Of a DNA stretch of 36,331 bases, positions 22,779-30,563 are shown one piece after another. Origin of the DNA: JBMTVN01 sp046047235 (lineage in GTDB: Bacteria > Verrucomicrobiota > Verrucomicrobiia > Limisphaerales > JAHDYP01); contig JBJOII010000031.1 of assembly GCA_046047235.1 (NCBI GenBank), forward strand, positions 1 to 36,331, given 5' to 3'. Under the pieces are notes generated by a model, which was given only the letters and a program-made list of their open reading frames with translations, made no database searches and had not been told where the DNA came from. Position 1 is the stretch's first letter, and each line of letters starts with the position of its first letter. A program made the position numbers and the translations under genes.

Positions 22779-25328
22779 ATGAGTAATACAGATATCGAGT
22801 TGAGCGGGGCGGGTGCGGTAGGGGGGGCGTTTGCTTTACCGGAGTTATTGGCGCCGGCGGGCGATTGGGATTGTGTGCGGGCGGCGGTGGAGAACGGGGC
22901 GGACGCGGTGTACTTCGGGTTGGATCGGTTTAATGCGCGGATGCGGGCGCGGAATTTCACTGTGGGGGATTTGCCGGAGCTGATGGCCTATTTGCATCGG
23001 CGGGGGGTGAAGGGGTATGTGACGTTGAACACCCTTGTGTTTCCGGAGGAGGTGGAGGGGGTGGTGGAGTTTGGTCGGGCGATTATTGGGGCAGGGGTGG
23101 ATGCGGCGATTGTTCAGGACGTGGGGTTGTGCTGGTTGTTGAGGCGGTTATCGTCGGATTTTCCTTTGCATGCCTCGACGCAGATGACCGTGACGAGTGC
23201 GCGAGGGGCGGCGTTTGCGGCGGGGTTGGGGTGTGAGGTGGTGGTCTTGGCGAGGGAGTTGCCGGTGGGGGAGATTGGGAAGGTGGGGAGTGGGGTAGCG
23301 GGGATGGTATCGGAGGTTCCGGCGTTGGAGGTTTTTGTCCATGGGGCGTTGTGTGTGGCGTATTCCGGCCAGTGTTTGACGAGCGAGTCATTGGGGGGGA
23401 GGTCAGCGAACCGTGGGGTGTGTGCGCAGGCGTGTCGGTTGCCGTATGAGTTGATTTCGGATGGGCAGAAGGTTGATTTGGGGGACAGAAGGTATCTGTT
23501 GAGTCCGCAGGATTTGGCGGGGTTGGAGATGGTTCCTGAGCTGGTGAAGGCCGGGGTGAAATCCTTGAAGATCGAGGGTCGACTGAAATCGCCGGAGTAT
23601 GTGGCGAATATTGTTCGTGTTTATCGGGAGGCGTTGGATCGGTTGGCCGTTGCCGGGGGGGAGATGGAAGGGGGGCGACGCGAGGTGGGGGAGGTCATGC
23701 GGGGACGTAGGTATGAGTTGGAGATGGCCTTCTCGCGGGGGCTTTACCCGGGGTGGTTGGGCGGAGTGAACAACCAGGAGCTGGTACATGCGCAATTCGG
23801 GAAGAAGCGCGGTGTCTATCTGGGGTTGGTAACGGCGGTGCGGGGTGGCGGGGTGGAGGTCGAGTTGGCGGGTTCGGTCAAGCCGGGGGATGGGGTGGTG
23901 TTTGATGCGGGTCGACCGGATTTAAACGAGGAGGGCGGGCGTGTGTTCGAGGTTGAGGAACGGGGTGGAACCGTGGTGCTGAGATTTGGTCGGGGGCGGT
24001 TGGACGTGGCGCGGGTGAAGCGGGGTGATCGGGTTTGGAAAACGAGTGATCCGGCGCTGGAGGGAAGACTGCGTGGGACTTACGAGGGGGATCGAATTCG
24101 TTTCACTAGGCCGGTGGACGTCGAGGTCTTGGGTCGGGCAGGGGAGCCCCTAGTGGTGCGGCTTTCGGATCGGTGCGGGAACGTGGTGAGGGTGGAATCG
24201 GCTCAGGCGCTTGCGGTGGCGGAGAAGCGGCCGTTGACGGAGGAGAAGCTGCGGGAGCAGCTGGGTCGTTTGGGTGGGACGCCATTTCATTTGGAGGGGT
24301 TGTCGTGTGAGCTAGGGGGGGAGTTGATGTTGCCGGTGAGTGAGTTGAACGAGATGCGGCGTCGGGCGGTGTTGGAGTTGGTGGAGTTGAGGGAGCGGGC
24401 GCGGAGGTGGGAGTTGGTTGAAGGAGTGGAGCTGGGTGGGGAGATGCCGGACGAGGTGAGGGGCCTTGGGGCAGGGGAGGCGGTCTTGAGTGTGTTGGTG
24501 AGGAGTCTGGAGCAATTGGATGCGGTTTTGTCGGACGGGGTGGGGATTGTGTATTGCGACTTTGAGGATCCGCGGAAGTATAAGGAAGCGGTGAAGCGGT
24601 ATCGGGATTCGGGGGTGCAGGGTGAGGTGGATGGCGCGGGGATTTTTCTGGCGCCGCCGAGGATATTCAAGATGGGGGAGGAGGGGGTGCTGAGGCTGGT
24701 GGGGTCGGCTGGGGCGGATGGGGTGCTGGCGAGGAACGTGGATCATTTGGAGTTTTTCCGCGGGGTGCGGATGGTGGGGGATTTTTCGTTGAACGTGGCG
24801 AATTGTTGGGCTGCGGAGGTGTATTGGGAGAAGTACGAGCTGGAGCGTTTGACGGCGTCGTATGATTTGGATCACGTGCAGTTGGGGGCGTTGTTGGGGT
24901 CGGTGCCGGCGGGGCGGATGGAGGTTACCTTACACCAGCACATGCCGATGTTTCACATGGAGCATTGTGTGTTTTGTGCGTTTTTGTCGGAGGGGACCGA
25001 TCACACCAATTGTGGTCGGCCGTGTGACCGGCATGCATTGCGGCTCAAGGATCGGGTGGGGGTGGAGCACCCGGTGAAGGCAGATGTAGGGTGTCGGAAC
25101 ACGGTTTTCAACGGGGTAGCGCAGACGGGGGCGGAGCATGTGGGGGGGTTGTTGGCGGCTGGGGGGCGGCATTTCCGGCTGGAGTTTGTGGAGGAATCGG
25201 CCGTGGAGGTCAGGCGGACTGTGGGACGTTACCGGGCCTTATTCCGGGGAGAGGTGACGGGGGGAGAATTATGGCGGGAGTTGAAGTTGCTGAGTCATTT
25301 GGGGGTAACGCGGGGGCCGATGGGGTAG
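22779..25328 (+). CDS. U32 family protein with DUF3656-like region (RlhA-like)
   Basis: The 849-aa protein opens with LPELLAPAGDWDCVRAAVEN and GADAVYFGLDRFNARMRARN, the U32 barrel start. It continues with LHASTQMTVTSARG, FVHGALCVAYSGQCLTSESL and NRGVCAQACRLPYEL, whose Cys residues with later CVFCAFL and NCGRPCDRH can form the Fe-S cluster site known for this superfamily. KSLKIEGRLKSPEYVANIVR and a DUF3656-like middle follow. E. coli RlhA (about 650 aa) of this type is needed for 23S rRNA C2501 hydroxylation; the extra length here is common outside Proteobacteria. The activity here is inferred from family. The ATG at 22779 is chosen; a GTG at 22749 is possible. It is the first flank-type gene right of the island. 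Confidence 0.85.
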   Translation: MSNTDIELSGAGAVGGAFALPELLAPAGDWDCVRAAVENGADAVYFGLDRFNARMRARNFTVGDLPELMAYLHRRGVKGYVTLNTLVFPEEVEGVVEFGRAIIGAGVDAAIVQDVGLCWLLRRLSSDFPLHASTQMTVTSARGAAFAAGLGCEVVVLARELPVGEIGKVGSGVAGMVSEVPALEVFVHGALCVAYSGQCLTSESLGGRSANRGVCAQACRLPYELISDGQKVDLGDRRYLLSPQDLAGLEMVPELVKAGVKSLKIEGRLKSPEYVANIVRVYREALDRLAVAGGEMEGGRREVGEVMRGRRYELEMAFSRGLYPGWLGGVNNQELVHAQFGKKRGVYLGLVTAVRGGGVEVELAGSVKPGDGVVFDAGRPDLNEEGGRVFEVEERGGTVVLRFGRGRLDVARVKRGDRVWKTSDPALEGRLRGTYEGDRIRFTRPVDVEVLGRAGEPLVVRLSDRCGNVVRVESAQALAVAEKRPLTEEKLREQLGRLGGTPFHLEGLSCELGGELMLPVSELNEMRRRAVLELVELRERARRWELVEGVELGGEMPDEVRGLGAGEAVLSVLVRSLEQLDAVLSDGVGIVYCDFEDPRKYKEAVKRYRDSGVQGEVDGAGIFLAPPRIFKMGEEGVLRLVGSAGADGVLARNVDHLEFFRGVRMVGDFSLNVANCWAAEVYWEKYELERLTASYDLDHVQLGALLGSVPAGRMEVTLHQHMPMFHMEHCVFCAFLSEGTDHTNCGRPCDRHALRLKDRVGVEHPVKADVGCRNTVFNGVAQTGAEHVGGLLAAGGRHFRLEFVEESAVEVRRTVGRYRALFRGEVTGGELWRELKLLSHLGVTRGPMG

Positions 25329-25391
25329 GGGATGTTGTCTGGTGCTTTTTTGCGCTTTGCAGATGCGGGAATCCTCCTAAGCTGTTCGAAC

Positions 25392-26003
25392 ATGTCTGCT
25401 GAGACAGAATCACCGCTCGATCGCCTATGGCGTGAGCACGGTCAATTGTTCCGTCAATTTGATGATTTGACGCTGGCGCGATGGATGGCGCAGACCCTTG
25501 GGCAGTTGAAGGGTCGGGCCTGGCGTTTTTCGCATCCATTGGTGAGTGCTTATCGTTTGGCGGCGCAGGTGGGGTATGACCGTCAGATTTGGTTGAAGCG
25601 TTTGGCGACGCCTCCGGCGGCGTATCCGGATTCCGAGTGTTGTCGTGCGCCGGTGTTGCCGTTATTGACGCGGGACGTGATGGAGTCGGGATTAATTTGT
25701 CAGCATTGCAGTGGGACGGTGGTTCCGATGGGGGATTTGCCGGTGGAGTTACAGGGCCGGTTGAGGCGATGGGCTGAGGTTTATGCGCCGGTGCATTCGG
25801 TGGCGCACTGGGATGATGCGCAGCAGCGGCAGGTGGGGGATTATGATCAGGCGTATGAGCAGGCGGCGAAGCAGGCGGAACGGTTGTTAGGGCAGATGGG
25901 GAGGGATTTGGCGCCGGCGTTACTGGAGCATTTTCCTGCGGTGATCTGGGAGGATCAGGATGAGTGTCTTGAGGTTCGGCCTGAGGACATCCCGTTGGGG
26001 TGA
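25392..26003 (+). CDS. hypothetical protein with Cys pairs (203 aa)
   Basis: The soluble protein begins MSAETESPLDRLWREHGQLF. It has an ECCRAP segment near residue 78 and an ICQHCSG segment near residue 103, which could bind a zinc ion as two CxxC-like halves. The C-terminal half is acidic and helical (YDQAYEQAAKQAERLLGQMG). I do not recognise the family. The start at the ATG 25392 is preferred over an upstream frame from 25332 because that lead is not protein-like. It follows the U32 gene by 63 bp and precedes an AsmA-like gene by 18 bp, so the three may form one operon. Confidence 0.65.
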   Translation: MSAETESPLDRLWREHGQLFRQFDDLTLARWMAQTLGQLKGRAWRFSHPLVSAYRLAAQVGYDRQIWLKRLATPPAAYPDSECCRAPVLPLLTRDVMESGLICQHCSGTVVPMGDLPVELQGRLRRWAEVYAPVHSVAHWDDAQQRQVGDYDQAYEQAAKQAERLLGQMGRDLAPALLEHFPAVIWEDQDECLEVRPEDIPLG

Positions 26004-26021
26004 AATTGAATTGGATCGCCT

Positions 26022-26723
26022 GTGATTAGGAAGCTCTTCAAGTGGGCCTTCCGGCTGGTGGTGTTGGGGGTCATTGCCGTGGTGTTGTTGGCGGTGGGGC
26101 ATAACACGGCGTTAAGGTTGTTACTGGAGAGCCGGATCAAGGAGGCGACGGGTTTTGAGGCAACTGTGGGGCGGGTACGGATGGAGTGGATGCGGCCGGT
26201 GTTGCGGGTGAGTCACGTGCGGGTATTTCATCCGGATGCGTTGGGGGGGCGGCCGGTGGTGGATATTTCTGAGGCGAGGGTGCGTTATGATTTCACGGAT
26301 TTGTTTTCGGGGGTCTTTCGGGTACGGGAATTGGATGCGGAGATTGAGGAGGTGCGGTTTGTACGGGCGGAGGCCGGGGTGAGCACGCAGACGTTGCTGG
26401 CCGGGCATCGGGCGGGGGCGAGTTCTATGGGCCAGATGTTGGTGGACCCTCTGGAGTATGCGGGTGTGGACCGGTTTACCTTCAGTGCGGGTCGCTTTTA
26501 TTATGTGGACCGGACCGGTGGGGGGAGGTCGCAGGCGATTCGGTTGGATTGGCGGCAGTTACGGGCTGAGCAATTAAGGAAGCCGGAGGACTGGGTGTTG
26601 TTGTGGGAGGTGTTGAACAAGCGGCAGCCGTTGATCCCGAACCCGAACACACGGGCCATCGGGGTGAGTACGAATTCTCCCCCGCAGACCCTACAGCCTG
26701 CGGGCAGCACGGCTAGACCTTGA
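26022..26723 (+). CDS. AsmA-like membrane-anchored protein, short
   Basis: The 233-aa product has one N-terminal membrane helix (about 7-27) followed by LLESRIKEATGFEATVGRVR, the pattern at the start of AsmA/DUF748-type periplasmic proteins. It continues VSHVRVFHPDALGGRPVVDI and VRYDFTDLFSGVFRVRELDA. It starts at a GTG, and no strong ribosome binding site is seen. Family members that bridge the envelope are usually much longer, so this is either a short variant or a gene that lost its 3' part; the Pro/Ser-rich tail (STNSPPQTLQPAGSTARP) is compatible with a natural end. The gap after it (26724-26977) holds T-rich runs, the inverted repeat TTTTGG-GGG-CCAAAA and a 55-bp repeat. Confidence 0.65.
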   Translation: MIRKLFKWAFRLVVLGVIAVVLLAVGHNTALRLLLESRIKEATGFEATVGRVRMEWMRPVLRVSHVRVFHPDALGGRPVVDISEARVRYDFTDLFSGVFRVRELDAEIEEVRFVRAEAGVSTQTLLAGHRAGASSMGQMLVDPLEYAGVDRFTFSAGRFYYVDRTGGGRSQAIRLDWRQLRAEQLRKPEDWVLLWEVLNKRQPLIPNPNTRAIGVSTNSPPQTLQPAGSTARP

Positions 26724-26876
26724 GTTTGGTATAAGGGATCGTTCTCCCCTTTGAAGCCAGAGTTCAGTGGAGGGGGCCCTTTTTTCGTTTCGTCCACCCT
26801 ATTTGCTATGTGGGCCTTTTGGGGGCCAAAAAGCGCTCCATAAGCCCTTTTTTTGCTCCACAATCTGCACAAACCA

Positions 26877-26979
26877 TTGCCGGGGAGCGGGTTGTCGTGG
26901 TCCGACGACGATTAGAGTGGGGTTCAAACCCTTGCCGGGGAGCGGGTTGTCGTGGTCCGACGACGATTAGAGTGGGGTT
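26877..26979. repeat. two direct copies of a 48-bp sequence, period 55 bp
   Basis: The block at 26877-26924 is repeated without a mismatch at 26932-26979, separated by CAAACCC. Each copy starts TTGCCGGGGAGCGGG, contains GTCGT-GGTCCG-ACGAC (a small palindrome), and ends GATTAGAGTGGGGTT. The second copy's last bases overlap the stop codon of the M42 gene. The GGGGTTCAAACCC part resembles a tRNA T-arm, but no acceptor, D or anticodon arm is found. Confidence 0.9.
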
Positions 26980-28048
26980 AAATCTGCACTTTGAAGGTGT
27001 CCTTGGTTTTGAGGGATTGGGTGAAGGCGGCGAAGAGTTCGGGGATTTGGACGAGGTCTTTGAGGCTGACGAGTTCGACGGGGGAGTGCATGTAGCGGGT
27101 GGGGAGGCTGAGGAGGGCGCTGGGGATACCGCCACGGGTCCAGAAGATGACATCGGTATCGGTGCCACTGGTGGAGGAGACGGCTTCGTGCTGGAGTTGG
27201 ATGCCTTTTTTGTTGGCGATTTTTTCGAGTCGGGCGACGACCTCGACGTGATTGGGGCCGCCGTGGGTGATGGCTGGGCCGGCTCCGATGCGGATGTCGC
27301 CATGGAGGGCTTTGCTGACCGTGGGGACGTCCGTGGCGTGGGTGACGTCTGTGACGAGGGCGACGTCGGGTTTGAGTTCGTAGGCGATTTGACGGGCTCC
27401 GAGGCAGCCGGTTTCTTCCATGATATTGGAGACGGCGCAGACTTCGGCTTTGAGGTCTTTGCGGTGGTCTGCGAGGAGGCGGAGAGTTTCGGCGACGGCC
27501 CAGGTGCCGACGCGGTTATCGAGGGCGCGTCCGATGGCGAGGTCATTGCGGAGGAGTTCGAACTCGGCATTGAGCGTGATGGGGTCGCCGATTTGGATGA
27601 GTTTTTCCGCTTCTTTCCGGGAGGACACACCGATATCGAGGAAGAGGTCCTGGATCTCGGGGAGGTGTCGGTCCTTGGCGGTTTTGGTGAGGTGAGGTGC
27701 GACGTTGCCGACGACCCCGTTTACGGCGCCTTTGCGGGAATGGATAATGACGCGTTGGGCTTTAGTGATGGCAGGGTCTACCCCGCCCATCCGGCGGACG
27801 TGGATGAATCCGTCGTCGGTAATGTAGTTCACGGAGAGGGCGATTTCATCGGCGTGGGCGGCGAGCATGATGCGGGGGGATCCGCCTTTATTGAGGACGG
27901 CGACGCAGTTGCCATAGGCGTCGGAGAAAGTTTCGTCGGCGTATTGTTTGGCGTATTTGAGCCAGACGCGCTGGCCGCGGGTTTCGTGGCCGGTAGGGCT
28001 GGGGGTGTTGACCAGTTCGCGGAGGAAATCGAGGGAGGCTTTTCGCAT
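26978..28048 (-). CDS. M42 family metallopeptidase / glutamyl-type aminopeptidase
   Basis: The 356-aa cytosolic enzyme is a di-metal aminopeptidase of the FrvX/PepA (tetrahedral aminopeptidase) group. The metal and catalytic residues can be placed: His65 and Asp67 in LAAHADEIAL, bridging Asp177 in GRALDNRVG, catalytic Glu211 and ligand Glu212 in IMEETGCLGA, Asp234 in VTDVTHA and His321 in TRYMHSPVE. Length is typical. The start is the ATG at 28048, which opens MRKASLDFLRELVNTPSPTG. It is transcribed divergently from proB across a 464-bp repeat-rich gap. Its stop codon overlaps the second direct repeat copy. Confidence 0.92.
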   Translation of the reverse strand: MRKASLDFLRELVNTPSPTGHETRGQRVWLKYAKQYADETFSDAYGNCVAVLNKGGSPRIMLAAHADEIALSVNYITDDGFIHVRRMGGVDPAITKAQRVIIHSRKGAVNGVVGNVAPHLTKTAKDRHLPEIQDLFLDIGVSSRKEAEKLIQIGDPITLNAEFELLRNDLAIGRALDNRVGTWAVAETLRLLADHRKDLKAEVCAVSNIMEETGCLGARQIAYELKPDVALVTDVTHATDVPTVSKALHGDIRIGAGPAITHGGPNHVEVVARLEKIANKKGIQLQHEAVSSTSGTDTDVIFWTRGGIPSALLSLPTRYMHSPVELVSLKDLVQIPELFAAFTQSLKTKDTFKVQI

Positions 28049-28097
28049 GGGGCAGAGGGTAGGCTGGAAAGTGTTGGGGCGCCAGCGGGAAGCGCTT

Positions 28098-28121
28098 TTG
28101 CATCGCGTGCGCGCGATGCAA
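28098..28121. repeat. perfect palindrome, 10-bp arms
   Basis: TTGCATCGCG (28098-28107) and CGCGATGCAA (28112-28121) are exact reverse complements around TGCG. It lies 50 bp upstream of the M42 start and directly before the heptamer run. It could be an operator, a stable hairpin, or a REP-like element. Confidence 0.75.
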
Positions 28122-28123
28122 GG

Positions 28124-28151
28124 GAGAGCGGAGAGCGTAGAGCGGAGAGGG
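28124..28151. repeat. four tandem 7-bp units (GAGAGCG type)
   Basis: Units are GAGAGCG, GAGAGCG, TAGAGCG and GAGAGGG in strict 7-bp phase, starting two bases after the palindrome. Confidence 0.75.
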
Positions 28152-28180
28152 AAGAGAGTTGTCGGAGCTAGTCCTGCTCA

Positions 28181-28240
28181 GAGCGCAGAGGGGGATTTCT
28201 GCTTGTTGCCAGCTCCTAACAGCCAACTTCAGCTTTCGAT
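28181..28240. repeat. dispersed 60-bp repeat, copy A
   Basis: This block aligns with 35593-35653 with one gap and 46 of 61 identical positions by hand. The ends are best conserved: GAGCGC-A/T-GAG at the left and GCTTTCGAT at the right. The core holds CTAAC-A/G-GCCAA. Confidence 0.6.
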
Positions 28241-28241
28241 A

Positions 28242-28288
28242 GCAATCGCGATCCCGCTAGCGATTGCGATGGCATGGGCGAGCCATGC
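28242..28288. repeat. two adjacent inverted repeats
   Basis: GCAATCGC (28242-28249) pairs with GCGATTGC (28260-28267), and GCATGG (28272-28277) pairs with CCATGC (28283-28288). They directly follow the dispersed repeat copy A. Confidence 0.55.
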
Positions 28289-28416
28289 ACTGAGAGCTGG
28301 GGTTGGGGGGGAATGGACGAGGCTATTTATTGGGGAAAAAGACTGTGGAGCAAAAGGATGTGGAGCGGGTTGGGGTTTTTGGAGCTGCGGGGCTCCACCC
28401 ATGGCTCCATCGGGTC

Positions 28417-28437
28417 GCCTTCCGCCTTCCGCCTTCC
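28417..28437. repeat. three tandem 7-bp units (GCCTTCC)
   Basis: GCCTTCC occurs three times without change, about 75 bp upstream of the proB start. Confidence 0.75.
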
Positions 28438-28512
28438 GGGGGTTGGGAGTGGCTCGACAGCGGGGGTGGGCTTTGGTAGCACCTGCGCGTGCAGCGCGAG
28501 GACATATGCGGG

Positions 28513-29565
28513 ATGGAGCGGTGGGTGGTGAAGCTTGGGACGGGCATTCTGACGGATGCGCGCAAGCGGCCGGATTTGGGGCAGATGCGGCAATTGGTGG
28601 GGCAGGTGGCGGCGTTGAGGGCAGCGGGGAAGCAGGTGGTGCTGGTGAGTTCAGGTGCGGTGGGTGCGGGGATGGGGGTTTTGGGGTTTGAGCGCAGGCC
28701 GGCGGAGCTGGCGGAGTTACAGGCATGTGCGGCGGTGGGGCAGTCGCGGTTGATGGGGGTGTACAGTGATTTGTTTGAGGAGCATGGGCTGAGTGTGGCC
28801 CAGGTGTTATTGATTCATGATGATCTGCGTCATCATGATCGGCATTTGAATGCACGGAACACGTTGATGGCCCTGTTGGATCGGGGAGTGGTTCCGATCA
28901 TCAACGAGAACGACGCGGTTTCGGTGACGGAGCTGAAGTTTGGGGACAATGATCGGTTGGGGGCGTTGGTGGCGTGTTTGTTGCCGGCGGATTTGATGGT
29001 GATTTTGACGACGGCGGACGGGTTGGTAGCGGATTTTGGCAAGAGCACGGCGAAGGTATTGCCGGAGGTGACGTCGATTAATGCGGACATTGTGCGGTTG
29101 GCGGGGGGGACGACGAGTGTGACGGCGGTGGGGGGGATGGCGACGAAGGTGGATGCGGCGCGGGTGGCGATGAGTTCGGGGATACCGATGGTGATTGCGT
29201 CGGGGCGGAAGGCGGACACCTTGGCAAGGATATCGGCGGGGGAGGAGGAGGGGACGCTATTTGTTCCGGCGGCGAGGCGGATGCGTGGGCGCAAGCGGTG
29301 GATAGCGTTCTTTCATCATCCGCACGGAAGGTTGGTGGTGGATGACGGGGCGAAGAAGGCGATTCGGGAGAAGGGCAAGAGTTTGTTGCCGCCGGGGTTG
29401 CGTCGGTGTGAGGGGGAATTTCTTGCGGGCGATGTGGTGGCGGTTTGTGATTTGGAGGGGATGGAATTTGCGCGGGGGCAGGCGGCGTTTGACGCGGGGG
29501 AAATCCGGGAGGGGCAATTGAAGCGGGTGGAGATTATACATCGGGACAATCTGGTGGTGTTGTGA
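28513..29565 (+). CDS. proB: glutamate 5-kinase with PUA domain
   Basis: The 350-aa enzyme phosphorylates L-glutamate at the gamma-carboxyl, the first step of proline synthesis. The amino-acid kinase domain begins ERWVVKLGTGILTDARKRPD, with VVLVSSGAVGAGMGVLGFER, the IINENDAVSVTELKFGDNDR substrate loop and TADGLVADFG. GGMATKVDAARVAMSSGIPM matches the family. A C-terminal PUA domain (about 265-350; KGKSLLPPGLRRCEGEFLAG) completes the usual layout. The ATG at 28513 is preferred over a GTG at 28489, as homologues start just before the KLGTG block. Its stop overlaps the mazG start. No proA is in the window. Confidence 0.94.
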   Translation: MERWVVKLGTGILTDARKRPDLGQMRQLVGQVAALRAAGKQVVLVSSGAVGAGMGVLGFERRPAELAELQACAAVGQSRLMGVYSDLFEEHGLSVAQVLLIHDDLRHHDRHLNARNTLMALLDRGVVPIINENDAVSVTELKFGDNDRLGALVACLLPADLMVILTTADGLVADFGKSTAKVLPEVTSINADIVRLAGGTTSVTAVGGMATKVDAARVAMSSGIPMVIASGRKADTLARISAGEEEGTLFVPAARRMRGRKRWIAFFHHPHGRLVVDDGAKKAIREKGKSLLPPGLRRCEGEFLAGDVVAVCDLEGMEFARGQAAFDAGEIREGQLKRVEIIHRDNLVVL

Positions 29566-30281
29566 TGATGGCGATGAAGAGCAAGAGCAAGCGTGGTCGG
29601 GGCAAGGGGAGGTCGGCGAAGTCCAAGCCGATTGAGGAGTTGCTGGAGATCATGGCGCGGTTACGGGCTCCGGATGGTTGTCCTTGGGATCGGGAGCAGG
29701 ATCATCGGAGTTTACGGTATCATGCGGTGGAGGAGGTATATGAGCTGCTGGATGCGATTGAGGATGGGGATGATGGTTTGATGGTGGAGGAGTTGGGGGA
29801 TGTATTGATGCAGGTGGTCTTTCACGCGCAGCTGGGGCGGGAGCGGGGTGCGTTTGATTTTGACGCCGTGTGTCGGGTGTTGAACGAGAAGTTGGTGCGG
29901 CGGCATCCGCATGTCTTTGGGGAGGCGGAGGTACGGACTGCGGCGGCGGTGTGGGCGCAGTGGGATCGGATCAAGCGGGCGGAGAAGGCGGGGACAAAGC
30001 ATGCGCGGGAATCGGCTTTGGACGGGGTGCCGGTGCATTTGCCGGCGTTGTTGCGGGTGGAGAAGCTGGTGAAGAAGGCGCGCAAGGCGGGGTTGGTGGA
30101 GGTGGAGTTGATGGAAGGGGCGCCGCGGACCCGTGCGGCGATGGGGAAGCGGTTGTATGAGTTGGCGCAGGAGGCGCAGCGGCGGGGGTGGTCGGCGGAG
30201 TTTTTGTTGCGGGAGGAGGCGGCGCGGCGGGAGAAGGCGATGCGGCGCGCGGAGGGCAAAGCGGTAAGAGCAAAGCGGTAA
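29565..30281 (+). CDS. mazG: MazG nucleoside triphosphate pyrophosphohydrolase
   Basis: The 238-aa enzyme hydrolyses NTPs and dNTPs to monophosphates, clearing non-canonical nucleotides. Motifs are LRAPDGCPWDREQDHRSLRY, HAVEEVYELLDAIEDGDDG with the metal-binding E-x-x-E, and VEELGDVLMQVVFHAQL, followed by HPHVFGEAEVRTAAAVWAQW of the second helical part. The ATG at 29565 shares its A with the proB stop (TGATG); starts at 29562 (GTG), 29568 and 29574 are also in frame. The N-terminus is very basic (KSKSKRGRGKGRSAKSK), and the last codons grade into a repeat (GGCAAAGCGGTAAGAGCAAA), so the C-terminus may have been extended by repeat sequence. Confidence 0.92.
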   Translation: MMAMKSKSKRGRGKGRSAKSKPIEELLEIMARLRAPDGCPWDREQDHRSLRYHAVEEVYELLDAIEDGDDGLMVEELGDVLMQVVFHAQLGRERGAFDFDAVCRVLNEKLVRRHPHVFGEAEVRTAAAVWAQWDRIKRAEKAGTKHARESALDGVPVHLPALLRVEKLVKKARKAGLVEVELMEGAPRTRAAMGKRLYELAQEAQRRGWSAEFLLREEAARREKAMRRAEGKAVRAKR

Positions 30282-30343
30282 GGGCTGAGGGCTGAGGGCT
30301 GAGGGCTGAGGGCTGAGGGCTGAGGGCTGAGGGCTGAGGGCTG
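30282..30343. repeat. 8.9-unit tandem array of GGGCTGA
   Basis: Eight perfect GGGCTGA units and six bases of a ninth start at the base after the mazG stop codon. There are no mismatches, so the array is recent or actively maintained and may vary in copy number between strains. Confidence 0.95.
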
Positions 30344-30348
30344 CCTGT

Positions 30349-30509
30349 CCTTCGACTTGTCCCGGCGTAGTCCGACCGGACGTAGCCGGAAGCTCAAAGA
30401 GCGAAGGAGGAGGAGCTGTTGCGGTCCGCGCGGCGGACAGCAGGGAGACGGGAGACGGGAGAGAGAGGCGTGATCCCGAGACCTTTGGCTTCTGGCTTCT
30501 GGCTTCTGG
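30349..30509. repeat. hairpins and further 7-bp repeats downstream of mazG
   Basis: CCTTCG (30349-30354) and CGAAGG (30402-30407) bound a long imperfect hairpin with GTCC-GACC-GGAC inside. GTCCGC-GCG-GCGGAC (30424-30438) is a perfect short palindrome. GGGAGAC, GGGAGAC, GGGAGAG (30443-30463) and three GGCTTCT units (30487-30507) are again heptamers. The whole 282-bp gap between mazG and the M29 gene is thus repeats, and no gene is seen. Confidence 0.75.
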
Positions 30510-30563
30510 TGGTGGGGTGATTTTGCAGGTGACAGGTTTGGGGGTGGGGTTGATTCTTTCGGG

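Larger units (their letters stand above)
28049..28512. other. repeat-rich intergenic region between M42 and proB
   Basis: No gene is supported here. The region holds a perfect 10-bp-stem palindrome (28098-28121), a four-unit heptamer run (28124-28151), one copy of a 60-bp dispersed repeat (28181-28240), two inverted repeats (28242-28288), a hairpin TGGAGC-TGCGG-GGCTCCA near 28379, and three GCCTTCC units (28417-28437). It must also contain divergent promoters, which I could not pinpoint. Confidence 0.7.

Noticed and set aside
22123..22782. Plus-strand frame of 219 codons overlapping the SulP remnant
   Set aside because: Arg/His/Pro-rich translation typical of a shifted frame; the SulP motifs are in the other frame.
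26877..26979. tRNA gene
   Set aside because: Only a T-arm-like segment is present; no matching acceptor, D or anticodon arm could be found on either strand.
26810..28171. Plus-strand open frame of 453 codons
   Set aside because: It is antisense to the M42 gene and runs through the direct repeats; low-complexity Gly/Asp/Val translation with no motif.
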